In this document: piece after piece, positions 45,987-58,564 of the stretch
Layout of the letters: every line of letters starts with the position of its first letter
Numbering within the stretch: the first letter of the stretch is position 1
Source of the DNA: Panaeolus papilionaceus
Taxonomy: Eukaryota > Basidiomycota > Agaricomycetes > Agaricales
Reading direction: 5' to 3'
DNA length: 64,000 nucleotides
NCBI GenBank assembly: GCA_015501605.1
Contig: JADNRZ010000026.1
Coordinates: 1 to 64,000, forward strand
Position numbers and translations under genes: made by a program
Notes under the pieces: model-generated
The model's input: only the letters and a program-made list of their open reading frames with translations
The model's database searches: none
What the model was told of the DNA's origin: nothing

Positions 45987-47331
45987 ATGTTCCCCTCCAT
46001 TCTCGCTGTCTTTGCCACCTTCGCGTGCACATACGCGACTGCCATCAGCCGCGAAGAGCCTCCATCCCCTCTTCATCTTGCTGTTGGTCCAAAGTGTGCT
46101 ACAAGCCTCACAGGTGCCGCAGCTGACGTCAATGCTGGCCTCAAGCCATTGAACCAGTACTCAACCATCGTCACTTTTGGTGTGAGTCGGCAATTATCTT
46201 GGGTTATTTGGTGCTTCTAGGGTATTCATTATACTTTAGGACGCGTACACTGATAACGGAGTGCACAATGGAAGTCAACCTGGACCAGCGTCTCTCGTTC
46301 CACCCAGCACAACAGCTGGAGGACGACCTAGCAACGGACCTGTCTGGGCAGAATATCTGGCTAACGCTGCCGGCGCTAGATTGAGGGATTACGCTGTATG
46401 TTCTGTGTCTACTCTTCGCCTTTCTCCTTCTCATCATCTTCAACCTTCAGGTCAATGGTGCTCTTGTTGATGCCACGCAGTATCCTGGTACTCAAGTTCC
46501 CAATGTTGCTGATTTCAACGAACAAGGTTCATTCCATATGCCGTCTCTCATAGGGCGTCATTCTAAATATAGTTCTCCTCATTATAGCCAACACTGTCAA
46601 CAGCGGAGGCTCTGCAAACCGTAACCCCAGCGATTCAACCCTCTACGTCGTCTTCTTTGGAATTGGGTGAGCTATCATCGTCGTCTCATTCATCACTGCC
46701 TTACTCATTGATGGTTATCACACAGCGATTACGAGATTGCGAAATGTAAGCCACCACCCCATTTCCCATCTTTTGCTCTGAACTAAAATACTAATACGAT
46801 CTATTTTTGATTTGGTTTCCTAGCTCGTGGAGAATCTCTTAGCATAGCCGCCCAAAACATCGCCTACAACATCTGGACTCTCACCTCATCACCCACATAC
46901 GCCAAAAATATCCTCATCGTTGACAACTACGGCCGCGGCGAGACCTCACAGCTAGGTGAAGACTACAAGGCCGAGCTCTTCTCCGCTTTGGAGCCAATTC
47001 GCCGAGTCCTCAAGGGCAATGTTGGATTCGTTGACCTCTCCACTCTCTGGAAGGGTGTTTTGGGCTCCAACCCCGGATACCAGGCATTTGGCTACACCAA
47101 CCCCGGCTCATGCTTGCCCGGCACTTCGAGTACTAGTGGAGCATGCGCTGACCCTGCTAGGACTTTCTACTGGACACCTGGGTGCGTACTTTTCATATCA
47201 TGATCTTATTTTCGACTGTGTCTAACGATTAGTTTCCCCCCATCTTCGCAACGCACAGCCTCCCCACCACTGCCACCCACAAACTCATCTCCGACTACGT
47301 TCAGGCTGCCCTCACGACATGCAAGATCTAA
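45987..47331 (+). CDS. Secreted CE16-like SGNH/GDSL-fold protein lacking the nucleophilic serine
   Basis: A signal peptide (MFPSILAVFATFACTYATA) precedes a multi-exon SGNH-type protein. Block I reads VTFG|DAYTDNG across an intron; active CE16 esterases have GDSYTDNG, so the nucleophile is Ala (GCG) here. Later blocks are kept: GGRPSNGPVWAEYLANAAGA, VFFGIG|DYEIAK (family GxND region), ILIVDNYGRGET, and the C-terminal TATHKLISDYVQ with the catalytic His. Length and block order match the CE16 acetylesterase group (family knowledge), which removes acetyl groups from hemicellulose-derived sugars outside the cell. With Ser replaced, ester hydrolysis by the usual mechanism is not expected; it may bind sugars or be on its way to decay. 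The frame is otherwise intact. Confidence 0.75.
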
Positions 47332-47685
47332 TGAATGACGATCCCCACTGAGAAACGACATCCTTCCGTCTTGCGCTTCATTAGTCAACCTATATAAATA
47401 GTAAAGCTAGCCAACCCACAGTGTATTATCATTACTTTGACCAGTTAATGCGAGCAAAAAATGTATTAATCTTGTATATCAAAAACCAAAAAACGACAGA
47501 CATCCACAAAGGAATGTTAAACTAAACTAGCTAAGCTAAGTAACCGTTCAACGTTCCAAGCCCGCAATTGCTTATTCATTACGCGACGAGAGTAGTAGTG
47601 AAGGGGTATTAGAGAATCGGGAGAAAAGAACGTCATGTCCATATACTCTTGCTTACCATTCCCAACTTTTAGGTTCACATCAAAC

Positions 47686-48669
47686 TTAAGCGAGGGCAAT
47701 GCCGAGGGCCGCGGCAATAGCGACGTAGACCGTGTTTCCAGCGACGCTGAGTGCGCTACCGGGTGTGGGAGAGGGCGAGCCGGAGCCGGAGCCGCTTGGG
47801 GAGGTGGGTGTAGAACCTGCGCTACCACCTGAAGCAGTGCCGCTGGCACCAGCGCTACCAGTCTGGGTGGCGCTTCCACCGAAGAGCTGCACGCTGGCTG
47901 GGACAGGACCTACACCTGCTGATGCTGATGCACCGATTCCAACAAGACCATTTTGACCTTGCTATTCACGAGCAAAACAGCATGAGTTTCAGTAGGGTCG
48001 CGTAATATTTAGAAGCAATGGTACGTACGCCAGAGTTACCCTTGAAGTTCTTAGCATTGGTTTGGAAGGCTGCGAAAGTGTTGCTGCCATTAGTAGGGAC
48101 GTTGATGCCACCAACCATGCCAACGGAGCAGTGAGGAGATGGGAGGAGCTGCTTGCAGTAGAACCAGATAGCTGCAAAGGAAGGACGTTAGGTTGGCTTA
48201 ATGACTGGGTTATGGCTCATGTCCTCACGCTTTGAGTCATCAGTGATCGTGAGGTTGAAAGTGGGCGTCTCAGTGAGAGCAGCAGCGTTGGGGATGAAGA
48301 CCCAACCGGAATCGAAGCCTCCGGAGACGGGGTTGCAAGGGTCGGTGAAGGTGGACTGCGTGATGCTGTGGTTGCCTGGACTAGAAGACAACGTCGATGT
48401 CGAGTTAACATCAAGAATCGAAGAGCGTAGCTAGAAGCGACTTACGCTCCAGTGAATTCGAAGGTCACGACAGTACCGTTCTTAGCAGTCACTGTTGGGG
48501 GGATGAATTGGAAGATGCCTCCCTGGTCATTGGCGGTAGCTCCAACTTTGATGACCTACATAGGACAAGTGTGAGGGGGTAGTGTTGTTGTACAAGGTGC
48601 ATGGATACATACCTGCTGAGCCGAAGCAGCAGTCGCGACAGCGAGGATAGAAGCAGCTGTGAAGAGCAT
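47686..48669 (-). CDS. GPI-type secreted cupredoxin (serine-rich extracellular protein)
   Basis: A signal peptide (MLFTAASILAVATAASA) is followed by a cupredoxin fold: VIKVGATANDQGGIFQFIPP, VTFEFTGA, SPGNHSITQSTF, then WFYCKQLLPSPHCSVGMVGG. The His of GNHS and the C..H..M set in FYC..PHCSVGM are the type 1 copper ligands expected for plastocyanin-like domains. A Gly/Ser/Thr/Pro linker and a hydrophobic C-terminus (VYVAIAAALGIALA) indicate a GPI anchor signal. Four or so exons have normal borders. Fungal members are thought to act at the cell wall in copper handling or adhesion, but their biochemical role is not settled. Neighbour to the CE16-like gene, convergent. Confidence 0.82.
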
Positions 48670-48679
48670 TTTAGTTATT

Positions 48680-49190
48680 GAAATAAAGGGTAGGTCTAAG
48701 TGGGGTCGTGGACGCCTAGTCGTGAGGATGAAACCAGAGGGTATGAATGGGGAGGAAAAGGGCCTTTCGTCCGCAAAAGTTGGGCTATTTGACAGAATTT
48801 CAAAGGTGGTAAAACAATGTCAAATGATGACACTAGAAATGAGCTAAATCAGCGCCACTCTCAACTGAAAAATAGCTCAAAATACTCACATAGATGCAGT
48901 TCGAAGCCGCAACACAGACGTGTGTCATGGCGATTGAGATAAAAATAGAGTTATACCGGGATTATTTGATATATAAGAGGCAATTGATCTGGCGGTGAGA
49001 TTGATTGGGCAGAGGCAAGAATAGAGTTGGTGATGGAGGAGTGGGAGTTAAGCTTACAAGCGAGCTGGTGGTCTCAGGACTCTACTGCAGGAACTGGCCA
49101 GGATGTTGGGATGAGGCTCGTCGGGGCAGATAGGAGCATATCCGACGCCGTACTTCATTCAGTTGTGGACATCATTTAAAGTCATGAGGG
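48680..49190. other. Upstream region of the cupredoxin gene
   Basis: No gene is recognised. A TATATAAG-like site (minus strand TTATATATC near 48970) is too far from the ATG to be assigned with confidence. Confidence 0.3.
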
Positions 49191-49249
49191 AGCTGGGTCC
49201 CTTCCTATTCCTCAGAACGCACAGACCTGCATCGTAAACTCACACCTAC

Positions 49250-50100
49250 CGGTATGTCAACAGCCGAAATCTTCTCACCTTCGGCGCAGCACTAACAATT
49301 TATAATGAATCAAAATCTATTTCTGACGAAGAATTAGTGTGTAGCGCTTGAACTATGCTATAAAAAGATCATACCTCAACATCAGCGGTGTTTTCGAACC
49401 GCCAATGGCCAATGGCAGCCATACAACATACTGCTCTGAATCCATGAACGGTGTTTATGCCAACCTAGAGGGTAAGGCGTGTACAGCCCTGTGGGGTAGA
49501 GTCTTTTTGAACATATAAAACCCCATAATTCAGATCACGCTTGTAAGCGATGGCATGTGGATCCTCCCAGGCATGTGTTGCCGGAGGTTCAAGAACCTGT
49601 CATTTCATGTCGTCACAGTCGAACTGTGGCATGATTCCACTTAAACAGCATTTCTAAAATGAGCTGATGCACACCTTGTAATACAGTCGACCATTCGGCC
49701 TCGCTGTCGCCTGTGGGACTGAGAAGACGGATGTATTGATGAACGTGGAATACAACTGGAAACCTGGTTGAGTCTGCAAGCCTTTTGCCAAATACATACA
49801 ATGTGCCAAGATAAGATTAGATCCCCTCCCATCAAGATTCGAGACGCGTATCACCATCCTCTACCATTCCAAGCACTCTGTGTCATCCAAATTTCCATCA
49901 AGGGTATGAATAGCCAGGAAAATGTAACGGCTCAAATGCATCCTGAGAATCATTGGGCCGCAGGTATGATGCACGAACCTGATCGTTGATCATTCCACCA
50001 CGGTTCCGGGTTTTTCATATCTGTGTTGCTGTGCAGGGATCAGAGAGGGCTTCGTGAGTATGTATTTACCCAATGAGAGGCAAAGCAAAAATATCTTCAA
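49250..50100 (-). CDS. Possible multi-exon hypothetical gene
   Basis: Several coding-looking segments follow one another on the minus strand: VGMINDQVRASYLRPND-like (about 50000), LDGRGSNLILAHCMYLAKG, TSVFSVPQATARPNGRLYY, EPPATHAWEDPHAIAYKRDL, NYGVLYVQKDSTPQGCTRL, and CCMAAIGHWRFENTADVEV near 49390. GT..AG borders can be placed between some of them. The blocks are not in one frame without introns and I do not recognise the family. Start and stop are unresolved; it may be a decayed gene. Confidence 0.3.
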
Positions 50101-51065
50101 TATCCATGATATCAAGTAGAGAAACGATTGTTTCATGTCTGTGCTGGCCGATCCTCGTCCGTTATTCCTGTATGCACCCTCCATTTGTACTCTTAAATGC
50201 ACTGTTATACGACTCGTAGATCATGAACCCTTTGGAATATGCGATGCTTATGTGGATGTTCGGATGTTCACTTGATGGATGTGGCTTCGAATTTACAACT
50301 GTTAACGGTGGAATTCGCGGCTCAACATCCGCATTGTGATACACGCAACTTAGGGCCTGAATTGTCGTGATAGTTGTAGCATTCACCTTATCCGATCAAT
50401 TACGATTATACACTGTTTAACTAGACAAGCGTATTTCCCGGCGTCCAGTTGCATAACCTCACTCGCTCAAAAAAGACGTAATGTAGACCCAGGGCTCATG
50501 GCTTCGCTAAAATGGCCCATGGACCCAAATTTAGCGTCACTCACATCGAACGATGATCGGTGCTCAGACACTCTAGCATATCTAAATCATCGATATTACC
50601 GCACGGGAAGTAGAACTAAACTGACCTTTTGACTTCCTGCTTGAAAGTGTCACCGGGCATGTCATAGGGCGTTCGGCAAGTTCTTTGATCTCACCCAACG
50701 GTCCCACTGGACACGTCGCATTGTGCGCATGCTGTGCCAGAAAATGCACAAAAATCACGCTCCTGGCTACAGCTAGTATCTTGATACAGAATATCAAGCG
50801 ATTACTTCATCTCACTGGCAGGCGTCAAACTCAAGTTGTTGCAGGACCATTTGATCACATTCCGCACAAGTAGATTAGTGCTCAATTCAAACATTCACAT
50901 TCACCAACTACTCCTCCAACACTCCAAATATACAATATTTCTGGCTAGCTGCCGCTACGGGACTACGAGTGAAGTCAAGCCCCAGCGTGAGTTACGACAA
51001 CCGCTTCCTTTACTCCAGTTTGCTCCATAGCTCCTCGATCTCCACAGAAGTTATTCACCCAGTAT

Positions 51066-51362
51066 TTATTTTCCGGGGTAGGCTTGGTCGGGGTAGAGGC
51101 AGCGCAAGGTGCCGGCGCCAATGGTAGGTCCGCGGCAGATCACCTTCGGGTACCCGCAACATTGGTTCGACGAAATGCAGAAGTTCGAAAGACCTCTGCA
51201 AGCTGTAGAGATATAATTGGGTCAATAAAGCAAAGTGCACATAGCGTGCATAACGAACTTACTAATTTGGGGCTCAGGCTCAGGAAGAGCAACTGCGGCG
51301 ACGGGGGAGCTCGAAGTCATAAGCATGACGGCGATGATGGTAGCGAGGCTAAGGAATTGCAT
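51066..51362 (-). CDS. Small secreted cysteine-rich (knottin-like) protein
   Basis: Two exons (51362-51263 and 51202-51066) give 78 codons; the intron has GTAAGT and CTACAG borders. A signal peptide (MQFLSLATIIAVMLMTSS) is followed by a short Pro/Glu linker and a mature peptide with six Cys spaced C-x6-C-x5-CC-x6-C-x11-C. That is the spacing order of inhibitor cystine knots. It ends in a short tail, AYPGK. A TATA-like site lies about 85 bp upstream. Fungal small secreted proteins of this kind act as effectors, antimicrobials or developmental factors; this one has no known function. The spacing alone does not show activity, and no target can be inferred. Confidence 0.7.
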
Positions 51363-51445
51363 CGTAAGTTGGTGTTGTTCGTTTGCTTGTTGTTTCACTA
51401 TAAAGTGCGACTATGAGCTGAAGTATTTGTCTTTTTCTTTGAGGC

Positions 51446-51453
51446 ATTTTATA
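51446..51453 (-). promoter_or_regulatory. TATA-like box of the knottin-like gene
   Basis: TATAAAAT on the minus strand, about 85 bp upstream of the ATG at 51362. Confidence 0.4.
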
Positions 51454-51499
51454 CTCGAGTTGGAGGTATTCCTGAAGTAGTTTCCTCGGTGGTCCATCA

Positions 51500-53470
51500 T
51501 CACCGTTCCTGTCCGTGTGGTCGTATCTGCCTCGCACCGCCGATTGTTAATGGGCTCTTCACCTTAGGGGTTATGTCTGACATTTTGATTTCAAAAATAC
51601 ATACGATTCTTGTGTTAGTCAATCATTACTGCGTATAGTTCTGCTGCTGGTTCCTGGGGACGAAGAGGGGATCAAGGTCAGGACAGACATAATGACAGGA
51701 TATTCCGACAGCCGACACGGACCAGGACGTTGATAATGCACCTCAAAATGTACCCGGGCAGATCATTAATTTTTGGCTGTTTAAACGTAGTATATTACTA
51801 TCCTCGACATTCCTTCGTAGACACGTGCTCCTCCCTCTGCGTGTGGACGTTCAATTTCAGGAATCACATATCATGTCCGGATTGAGCCTCGTCAGAGGTT
51901 ATTTCGAAATCACCCAGCTGCAGTACATTTTAGCACGTTCTCGAACACCTAGGGACCTTCTAAGTGACGTTAACCGGAACGATTGTTCTACGTATTTGCA
52001 ACGCAGCAGCTCGTCACCTGCTCATGAGCACGCATGGTAGACCTGACATCGCTAACACGTACACTCTACATGACACCGGAGGCTCGATGTTCCATCAATG
52101 ATTGTATGTAACTCCTGTTTGTTCAATACTATCAACTCGCTCCGAGGGGGTGAATAACTTTTGTAAATCGGATTCGATGCCAGTGTCCAATCAGCTTCGT
52201 TGTCCAGTGGCAAATTCTTCTCATTTACGCGGTAATCAAGGACCTTTTGTCAAGCTCTTTATCGATACTCAACGATATTTAATGATAACTGTGCGCTTAG
52301 ATTCCACGAATGATTCAACCTGGAACACTGCTTACACCCTAAGCCCTTCATTCGCCTCACTGCCAAAAAGCATGCCCCTTAATGGTATGACCAGTCCTTT
52401 CCCCGCCCTCTGTCTTCCGAACTGTTCAGGTTCACCTGTTTCTTCATTTAACGAGTAGAATAATGCGAAGGGGTATGCCGCGGACGGAAATTCAGTCGCC
52501 ATGTCTTTGATCATTATGCAAGAACTACTTAACACCCGTGGTGAGCGCTTCACCGCAACGAGGCTCCTGGATTTCACAAGTACATTATGCTCCTGTATCC
52601 ACATAAGTGGCTGAATGACTGAAGTGTTTTTCAGAATTCATCTCTCAGTCTTCAGTGTCAGGATGCAGCTGCCGCCAACACAGTTGGCGTTGATCGTTTG
52701 AATTGCGGAGCATTGATACCTCAGGCCAGCTGCTAGAGCCACACTTATCTATAAGCTTTATGATGGTGCAGATTGTACCCGCAAGCGATACGCTTCCGAC
52801 TTCACTAATCGGGAGCGGCGAGGGTTGTAAGCACTCAGGGATTGCTTTCCGGCGGCTTTCTCTTAGAAACGCCTTTGCGAGTGTATACTTAGGCTACGAT
52901 GATAGAATTAAAGCCATAATCTAATCTATTCCTACATCGCCCCTCGTTGAAGTGCCGAAAATGGAGAGCGATACGTGTCCGATGGGCAAGGACGAGTTCC
53001 CCACGGGCCCACGCGCCGCTGAGCCAACTCAGCCAAGCTATTATAAATTCCCTTTTTAGGAATCTCATACCTGTCCTCTATCATGCATGTTTGATGAGTA
53101 CGTTCAGTCTGTTCAATCGTGCTCGCCAATTGAACGCCTCGTGAGTCTTCATTTCTCTGGAAATCATGGGAGTCTATGTCTGAATTTATGTTTTTCATAG
53201 AGAATCTCTTTTTTTCTCTTAACATTATTGATGTCGAAGTCGCCAGCGACGCACCCGTCGCAGTCGCACTCTCGCATCACTGCCGCGTCCTTACGTTCAA
53301 TGCGAAAATGACAGCTAGTATGTATACCCTGTCTCTTTACCATTGGTTCTATACGGCATTCACAATGAATTTTAGGTGAATTCGATCTCACGTGAGGGTG
53401 CATCACTTGCGAAACATTGTCATCTGCATGGAGCCCGGATCTTCCATGTCCACGGAACACAGCAAGGTCC
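51500..53470. other. Gap without a recognisable gene
   Basis: A minus-strand frame near 52600-52332 (PFALFYSLNEETGEPEQFGR) is coding-like in composition but isolated; no family is recognised. Confidence 0.3.
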
Positions 53471-53476
53471 ACATCA

Positions 53477-53484
53477 TATATATA
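53477..53484 (+). promoter_or_regulatory. TATA-like box of the P450 gene
   Basis: TATATATA about 56 bp upstream of the P450 ATG (53540). Confidence 0.4.
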
Positions 53485-53539
53485 GAACCGCATATGTAGA
53501 ACATACCGTTCCTGCTTCATCTCACCACCACCCACCGCG

Positions 53540-55721
53540 ATGTCGTTGACATACCAATTTCTCCAGTATGTCCAACCCCACCTACAGACAATCTCAGCTG
53601 TCTTGCTGTGTTGGACGATGCTGGTGTATATCCACCGCCGTCTAAACAAAAACAGACTACCGCTTCCACCTGGTCCACCTGGCAACATTATCTTTGGTAA
53701 CACATTCCCCAAGGCTTTGTACGTGGCTTAAACCCTTGAATATCCATCAGTGCCGCTGACCTTCCTCTTAGTGCCTATCGTAAATTCGAGGAATGGACGC
53801 AGGAATACGGCCCCATCTTTTCGCTACGTCAGGGCTTCACAACCGTCGTCGTCATTGGAAGACTCCAGGCCGCGATTGACATCATGGAGAAGGAGGGTGC
53901 ATCCTTGGTTGATCGACCACGATCAATAGCTGCGGGGGAGACGCTTTCAGGGGGAATGAGGGTTCTTTTGACTCCAGCTGGGGAAAGGTTCAAGAAGATG
54001 CGCAGGTAAGCAGCTTAAACTCAATCCGGCCTGCTCCCCACATCACAGCTGACGTTTACATCCAACTTCCCAAAAATGTCGTCGTGTTAATCTCTAGAGC
54101 TCTTCACGCTCATCTCCAACCCAAAATTGTTGCCAGTTACGCCCCCACCATCATGAAAAATGCACGACAGCACATCTTTGATATCATCGACAACCCTGAT
54201 AAGCATCAAGAGCATGCAAAGAGGTGTGTTTGCCTCCTGTCTTAAGATGCTTCATTCCCAAACTAACCTGACTGCGGCTGACAGATACTCGGCTTCGGTC
54301 GTAATGGCACTAGCCTACGGAAAAACACCCCAGTCCTATGACGACCCCGACGTCGTTGCCGTGAACCGCTGTCTGACGCGATTGGGCAACAACTTGAGAC
54401 CAGGAATGTGGAAAGTCGATACCTACCCCTTCCTCCGGTATGTAGTTGCCCTGATCGACAACTCTCGCGTCCACCGGTCACTAATATCCGATAATAACAG
54501 TTATATTCCAGGTTACTTGAAAGAGCTTCAAGATGGCCACGATGAAGAGCTTAATCTATTCAAGAGACAGTTACGCGACGTCAAGATTAAAATGGTATCG
54601 TCTACTCGTCTGCATCCGCTTATTTATTCCCATCTCATCGCACGCTTTTAGGACAAAGGAGAAGAAGTTCCACAGTCTTTCGGAAAATATCTTTTGGAGC
54701 GCCGAAATGAGCTTGAGCTCAACGAAGACGAAACTGCCTACCTGGCTGGCAGCATGTTTGGCGCAGGTTCAGATACGACAGCATCTGGTATCAGTATTGC
54801 GATCATGGCGGCTGCATGCTACCCAGAAACTCAGAGGAAGGTGCAAGAAGAGTTGGACGCTGTAATTGGCAATGAACGAGGTACGTTTATTTTAACGATA
54901 TTTTCTTCTATTTATGGCACAGAAATCCTGACATATCTCCCAGCACCGATTCCAACCGACGGTGATTCATTACCCCAGACCATGGCTTTCGTTCTCGAGA
55001 CATTCAGATGGAGGCCTGTCACAGCAGGAGGTACGCTCATTCCATATTCTGCCGATTTTTTGGTCTGACTATGCTCCCTTCGTGTTCAGGGGCACCGCAC
55101 AAAACGACGAAAGACATCATCTGGGTACGTCCGACCCTTAATGCCTTCTTATTGCATATATTCATCGTATTATTGCTTCGTATGACGCTAGCAAAATTAT
55201 CTCATTCCTAAGGGAGCGACGGTTATCGGCAATGTCTGGGCAGTAGGTCGTGATCCGGAGTTCTTCCCCAATCCCGAGAAATTCGACCCCCAAAGGTGGA
55301 TCACCAAGGACGGAAAGTTGCGAGATGACATCAAGTCTTATCCATTCGGATTCGGTAGAAGGTACGCCGCTTTCTAATACGCGCCCCTGCACTCAAACTC
55401 GTAATACGAATGGTGCTGATTTAATGTGTTTGTCTAGGGTTTGCCCAGGATCGCACATGGCTACTTCGTAAGTTTACTCTTCCATTCAAGACATACTTCA
55501 ATATGCTTATTTTTATGTGATACTCTAGGTCTATCTTCCTCAACACCGCTCTTGTATTCTGGGCATTCTCAATTCACCCCGATCCGACATCACCTATCGA
55601 CGTTCTGGCATTCACAGAATCGGCCAACGCGCACCCTCATCCCTTCAAAGTTATCTTCCGACCACGCATCGCGAACTCTATGGAGGGCATTCGTGACCTG
55701 ATGGAAGATTACGGTCTTTAA
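53540..55721 (+). CDS. Cytochrome P450 monooxygenase
   Basis: Many exons with canonical introns. An N-terminal membrane anchor (ISAVLLCWTMLVYI) is followed by the proline-rich hinge LPLPPGPPGN. Then come YGPIFSLRQGFTTVVVIG, the I-helix AGSDTTASGIS with the oxygen-binding Thr, ETFRWRP (the E-x-x-R pair), the meander FFPNPEKFDPQRW, and the heme loop FGFGRRVCPGSHMA with the ligand Cys. The last exon ends MEDYGL and stops at 55721. No lesion was seen. It is an ER-bound monooxygenase of secondary or xenobiotic metabolism; the clan cannot be fixed without alignment. The last exon and 3' flank are duplicated at about 61697, next to a duplicated coiled-coil gene. Confidence 0.88.
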
Positions 55722-56000
55722 TGAACTACTTAAGCACGAATAGACAATATCCTTTGCATTTTTGACGATCTACATTTAGCATATCGCTCGTGTACCATAC
55801 CCACTATTGAATAACACTCCTAATTTATAGCTCGGGCTCCTACCAGGGTATTAGACAAGTTTCTCCCCATTAAAAACATGTGCGTCCCTGTACTGGAGAT
55901 GAACGAGTTTACGAAAGAGTCACAGAATCGGGTTACATTCGCGATACACAAGTCAAATACATCGAACATTAATATACAATCAATAACACGCTTTATGTCA

Positions 56001-57687
56001 TCAATCTTTCTTGAACTTCCTCGTTGCAAGGGAATATTCTTCAAGACCGTCCATCAAAGCCCTGTATGTTGGTTCCAAATTCCCAGCCATTGTCTTCGCG
56101 AGCTAGAACGGCTGTTGAGGACGCAGGGACGGACTGAATTATCAAGGATGAATAAACATACCAAGTCATCCTCCTCTTCATCGAGGTCCTTCAAACTGTA
56201 CTCGAGCCTTTGTGCATCCGTGATAAGCTGGAATATAGAGTTAGAATTTGCCAAATAAACGACCGCGAACGATATACCATTCTCCAGATCCCTTGAAGAG
56301 CGCTCAGACGACCAGTCAGACGATCGAAAGTTGTGTCGAGGGTTAAGAGTTGCTTGAGGGATTTCTCTAATTCCTCTCGTTCATTAGCTAATTCTTCTTC
56401 TTCCTCTTTCAGACGGTCGATTTCCTCTTCCTTTTCTGGATAAATATGTCAGCACAAGCAATGGTCGTTTGTTAGAAGAAATCCGTTTACCTTTACGTGA
56501 GGATAATCTTCGGCCTAAACCTGAGGCGATCGAGTATCCGATAGCGGCAAATCCAGCAACCTATATCGGAGATTGAGTTAAAACTAACATTGCCGGAAGA
56601 ATGAGGTCATCGCGTACCAGAATGCCAACCCCGACAACAGGTGCAAGGGCAGCGAGGCCAGCACTCGCAACAACGCCTCCGACGGCCGTCCCCACACTTA
56701 TAGACACAGTGGCGTCCCTCGACATTTGCGGGGCAGAAAGCGCGAGGACCTCCCAAGCTCCCGCGAACTAGAAAATAAAATCAGCGCCAGTAGCGACGCA
56801 GAGACGTATGATCATACAAAACCGGCTGTGCTACAAACACAAAAATATATCAAGCGCTGCAGGAGCAGATCATGAAGGATGACTTACATCTCAAGCTGCG
56901 CTTGAAGCCCTTTGATCTGCTCGTCGATCTCTTTGAGTCGTTCGGCTCCCTCGCTGAGCTGATTCTCCACTGCTCCTTTGAGTCTCTTTCGGAAGGCTTC
57001 GACAGCTTGCTGAAGACGAAGAAAGCGTTTGGCGTTCTCTTCAGCGCCTTTATCAAATTTCTCCAATTTCTATTGGAGTAGGTAGATAATAAGCTCATCG
57101 CTGGGGATGTGAGACCAGAAAATTTCGCACATTAATATAGCTCCGGATCGCTTTACACTTCGCCGCTTTGTCTTCGTCTCCCACCGCTATAGGAACGATA
57201 GATTCGAGAAGCTCTATATATCGCACATAGATTAAACTAAATCAGTGAAACATGGATGGTCGATCAAGTCTGGTACGCACTTTTACACTCAGAGTGTGCC
57301 TCGTTGGCAGTCTTTTGAGACATCGTCATTAATTTTGTGTATTCCTGATTAATTCTATGTGTCAATGACAGTGAACTAGTTTAGGAAGAATTCACTTACA
57401 TCGTGCAGCTCAATCCAGCGTGCCACGTGGGTGGCCCCATCGCGAAGTATGCCGAGTTTGTTGATTCTTTCCACCTCATAGCGGATGTCATCGAAGTCTT
57501 TCTCGATTCCAACGAGTGTTTCCCCGAGCGCAGCGAGCTCCTTACGGATCTCCTCGCGTGTGGATGTTTTTGCAAGGTGAACGTTGACAGCATCTTGAAC
57601 CGTTGTAATCTGTTTGGGGGTTAGCTTCATCTCGCGCTTGTCGATCTTGTCGAAGAGCTCGTTGGTTGCATCGTCGACAGCAGCCAT
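56001..57687 (-). CDS. Coiled-coil protein D1 with Gly/Ala-rich hydrophobic segment
   Basis: Starts at 57687 (exon 1 57687-57400, 96 codons) and ends at 56001. Order of segments: an acidic helical N-terminus, several short coiled-coil exons including a long one at about 57070-56890, then a 40-residue Gly/Ala/Val-rich hydrophobic stretch split by an intron, then a Glu/Lys/Leu coiled coil and a helical C-terminus ending EEYSLATRKF. No signal peptide was seen. Helix - hydrophobic hairpin - helix is the layout of alpha-pore-forming proteins such as the ClyA/HBL group, but also of unrelated scaffold proteins. Family membership is inference from layout only. D2 is a close paralog and D3 a distant one. 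A TATATAAAG site lies about 80 bp upstream. It diverges from D3, sharing the 0.9-kb region between them. Confidence 0.7.
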
Positions 57688-57765
57688 AGTGGATGATCGA
57701 AAGTAGACAGGTAATAGATGTTGTTGCTGTTGAACTGGATACGTATTCGAAATATTTGTGGGACC

Positions 57766-57774
57766 TTTATATAA
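57766..57774 (-). promoter_or_regulatory. TATA box of D1
   Basis: TATATAAAG on the minus strand, about 80 bp upstream of the D1 start. The same GGGACCTTTATAT context is found before D2 at about 63953-63965. Confidence 0.5.
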
Positions 57775-57799
57775 GACAGAATTCACCGCAGCTCTACAA

Positions 57800-58460
57800 A
57801 AAAAAAATCTATCTGAATATCAGTCGCTCTTGCGGTTGAACCCTTAAATCCAATCTAGGACACATCTTGAAATATCCCACAAACCACCACGATGAAACAC
57901 CAGGATTGTATTGAATGTCATCCTTTATCGATAATGATCATATCTCCAGGATTCAATGACAACCAGACGCAATGTCTACTTGTTCGCTATAGAACACCCC
58001 CGTCTGTTTCTCCGCCTTCAAAATGCTATGGTGTTATGAGAGATGTGACGAAAGATGAACCCTAGGTCTGATCTATCCAATATAGACAAAAGGAAGCGAA
58101 CAAGGGTCGCAGCAGATGGGGCAACACCGCTGGTAACAGAGATGTAGTAGAAATGACACACCAATTCAAAACATGTATCTTGGAGGTGAGAGGGTTCTAT
58201 TTTAATTTGAAAGATGAATGTTAAGTCCTTATCGAAGCTGTCATTGACTCCGCTGTTTTTACATTCCGGTAAGCCCCATATCCCCTGTTCCTACGTATAT
58301 GCGCCAAAAGGCCACATAAAATGAAACACGAAGACGTCAAAGATGATCGATAAGAAAAGGGTTCAAATTTGAGAAGGTTCCAAATCTTCCATTCGGGAGA
58401 CTGCGGAGACATCGACCCAAGCTTTCGTGTTCATCCCTCTTTTTTTTTCATGACTGCATG
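57800..58460. other. Intergenic region between divergent D1 and D3
   Basis: No gene recognised; it probably holds both promoters. A T-run (58439-58449) lies shortly before D3. Confidence 0.4.
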
Positions 58461-58564
58461 GCCGCATGAATCTTGATCATGTAGACGGATTGGTCGAAAC
58501 GCAATCGAAGGTGCGTTATAAACCCTCAAACTCTTTGAAATTACTGAACAATAACCCTTCCATA

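Noticed and set aside
54160..54651. Separate short genes within 53.5-55.7 kb
   Set aside because: The frames are exons of the single P450 gene once canonical introns are removed.
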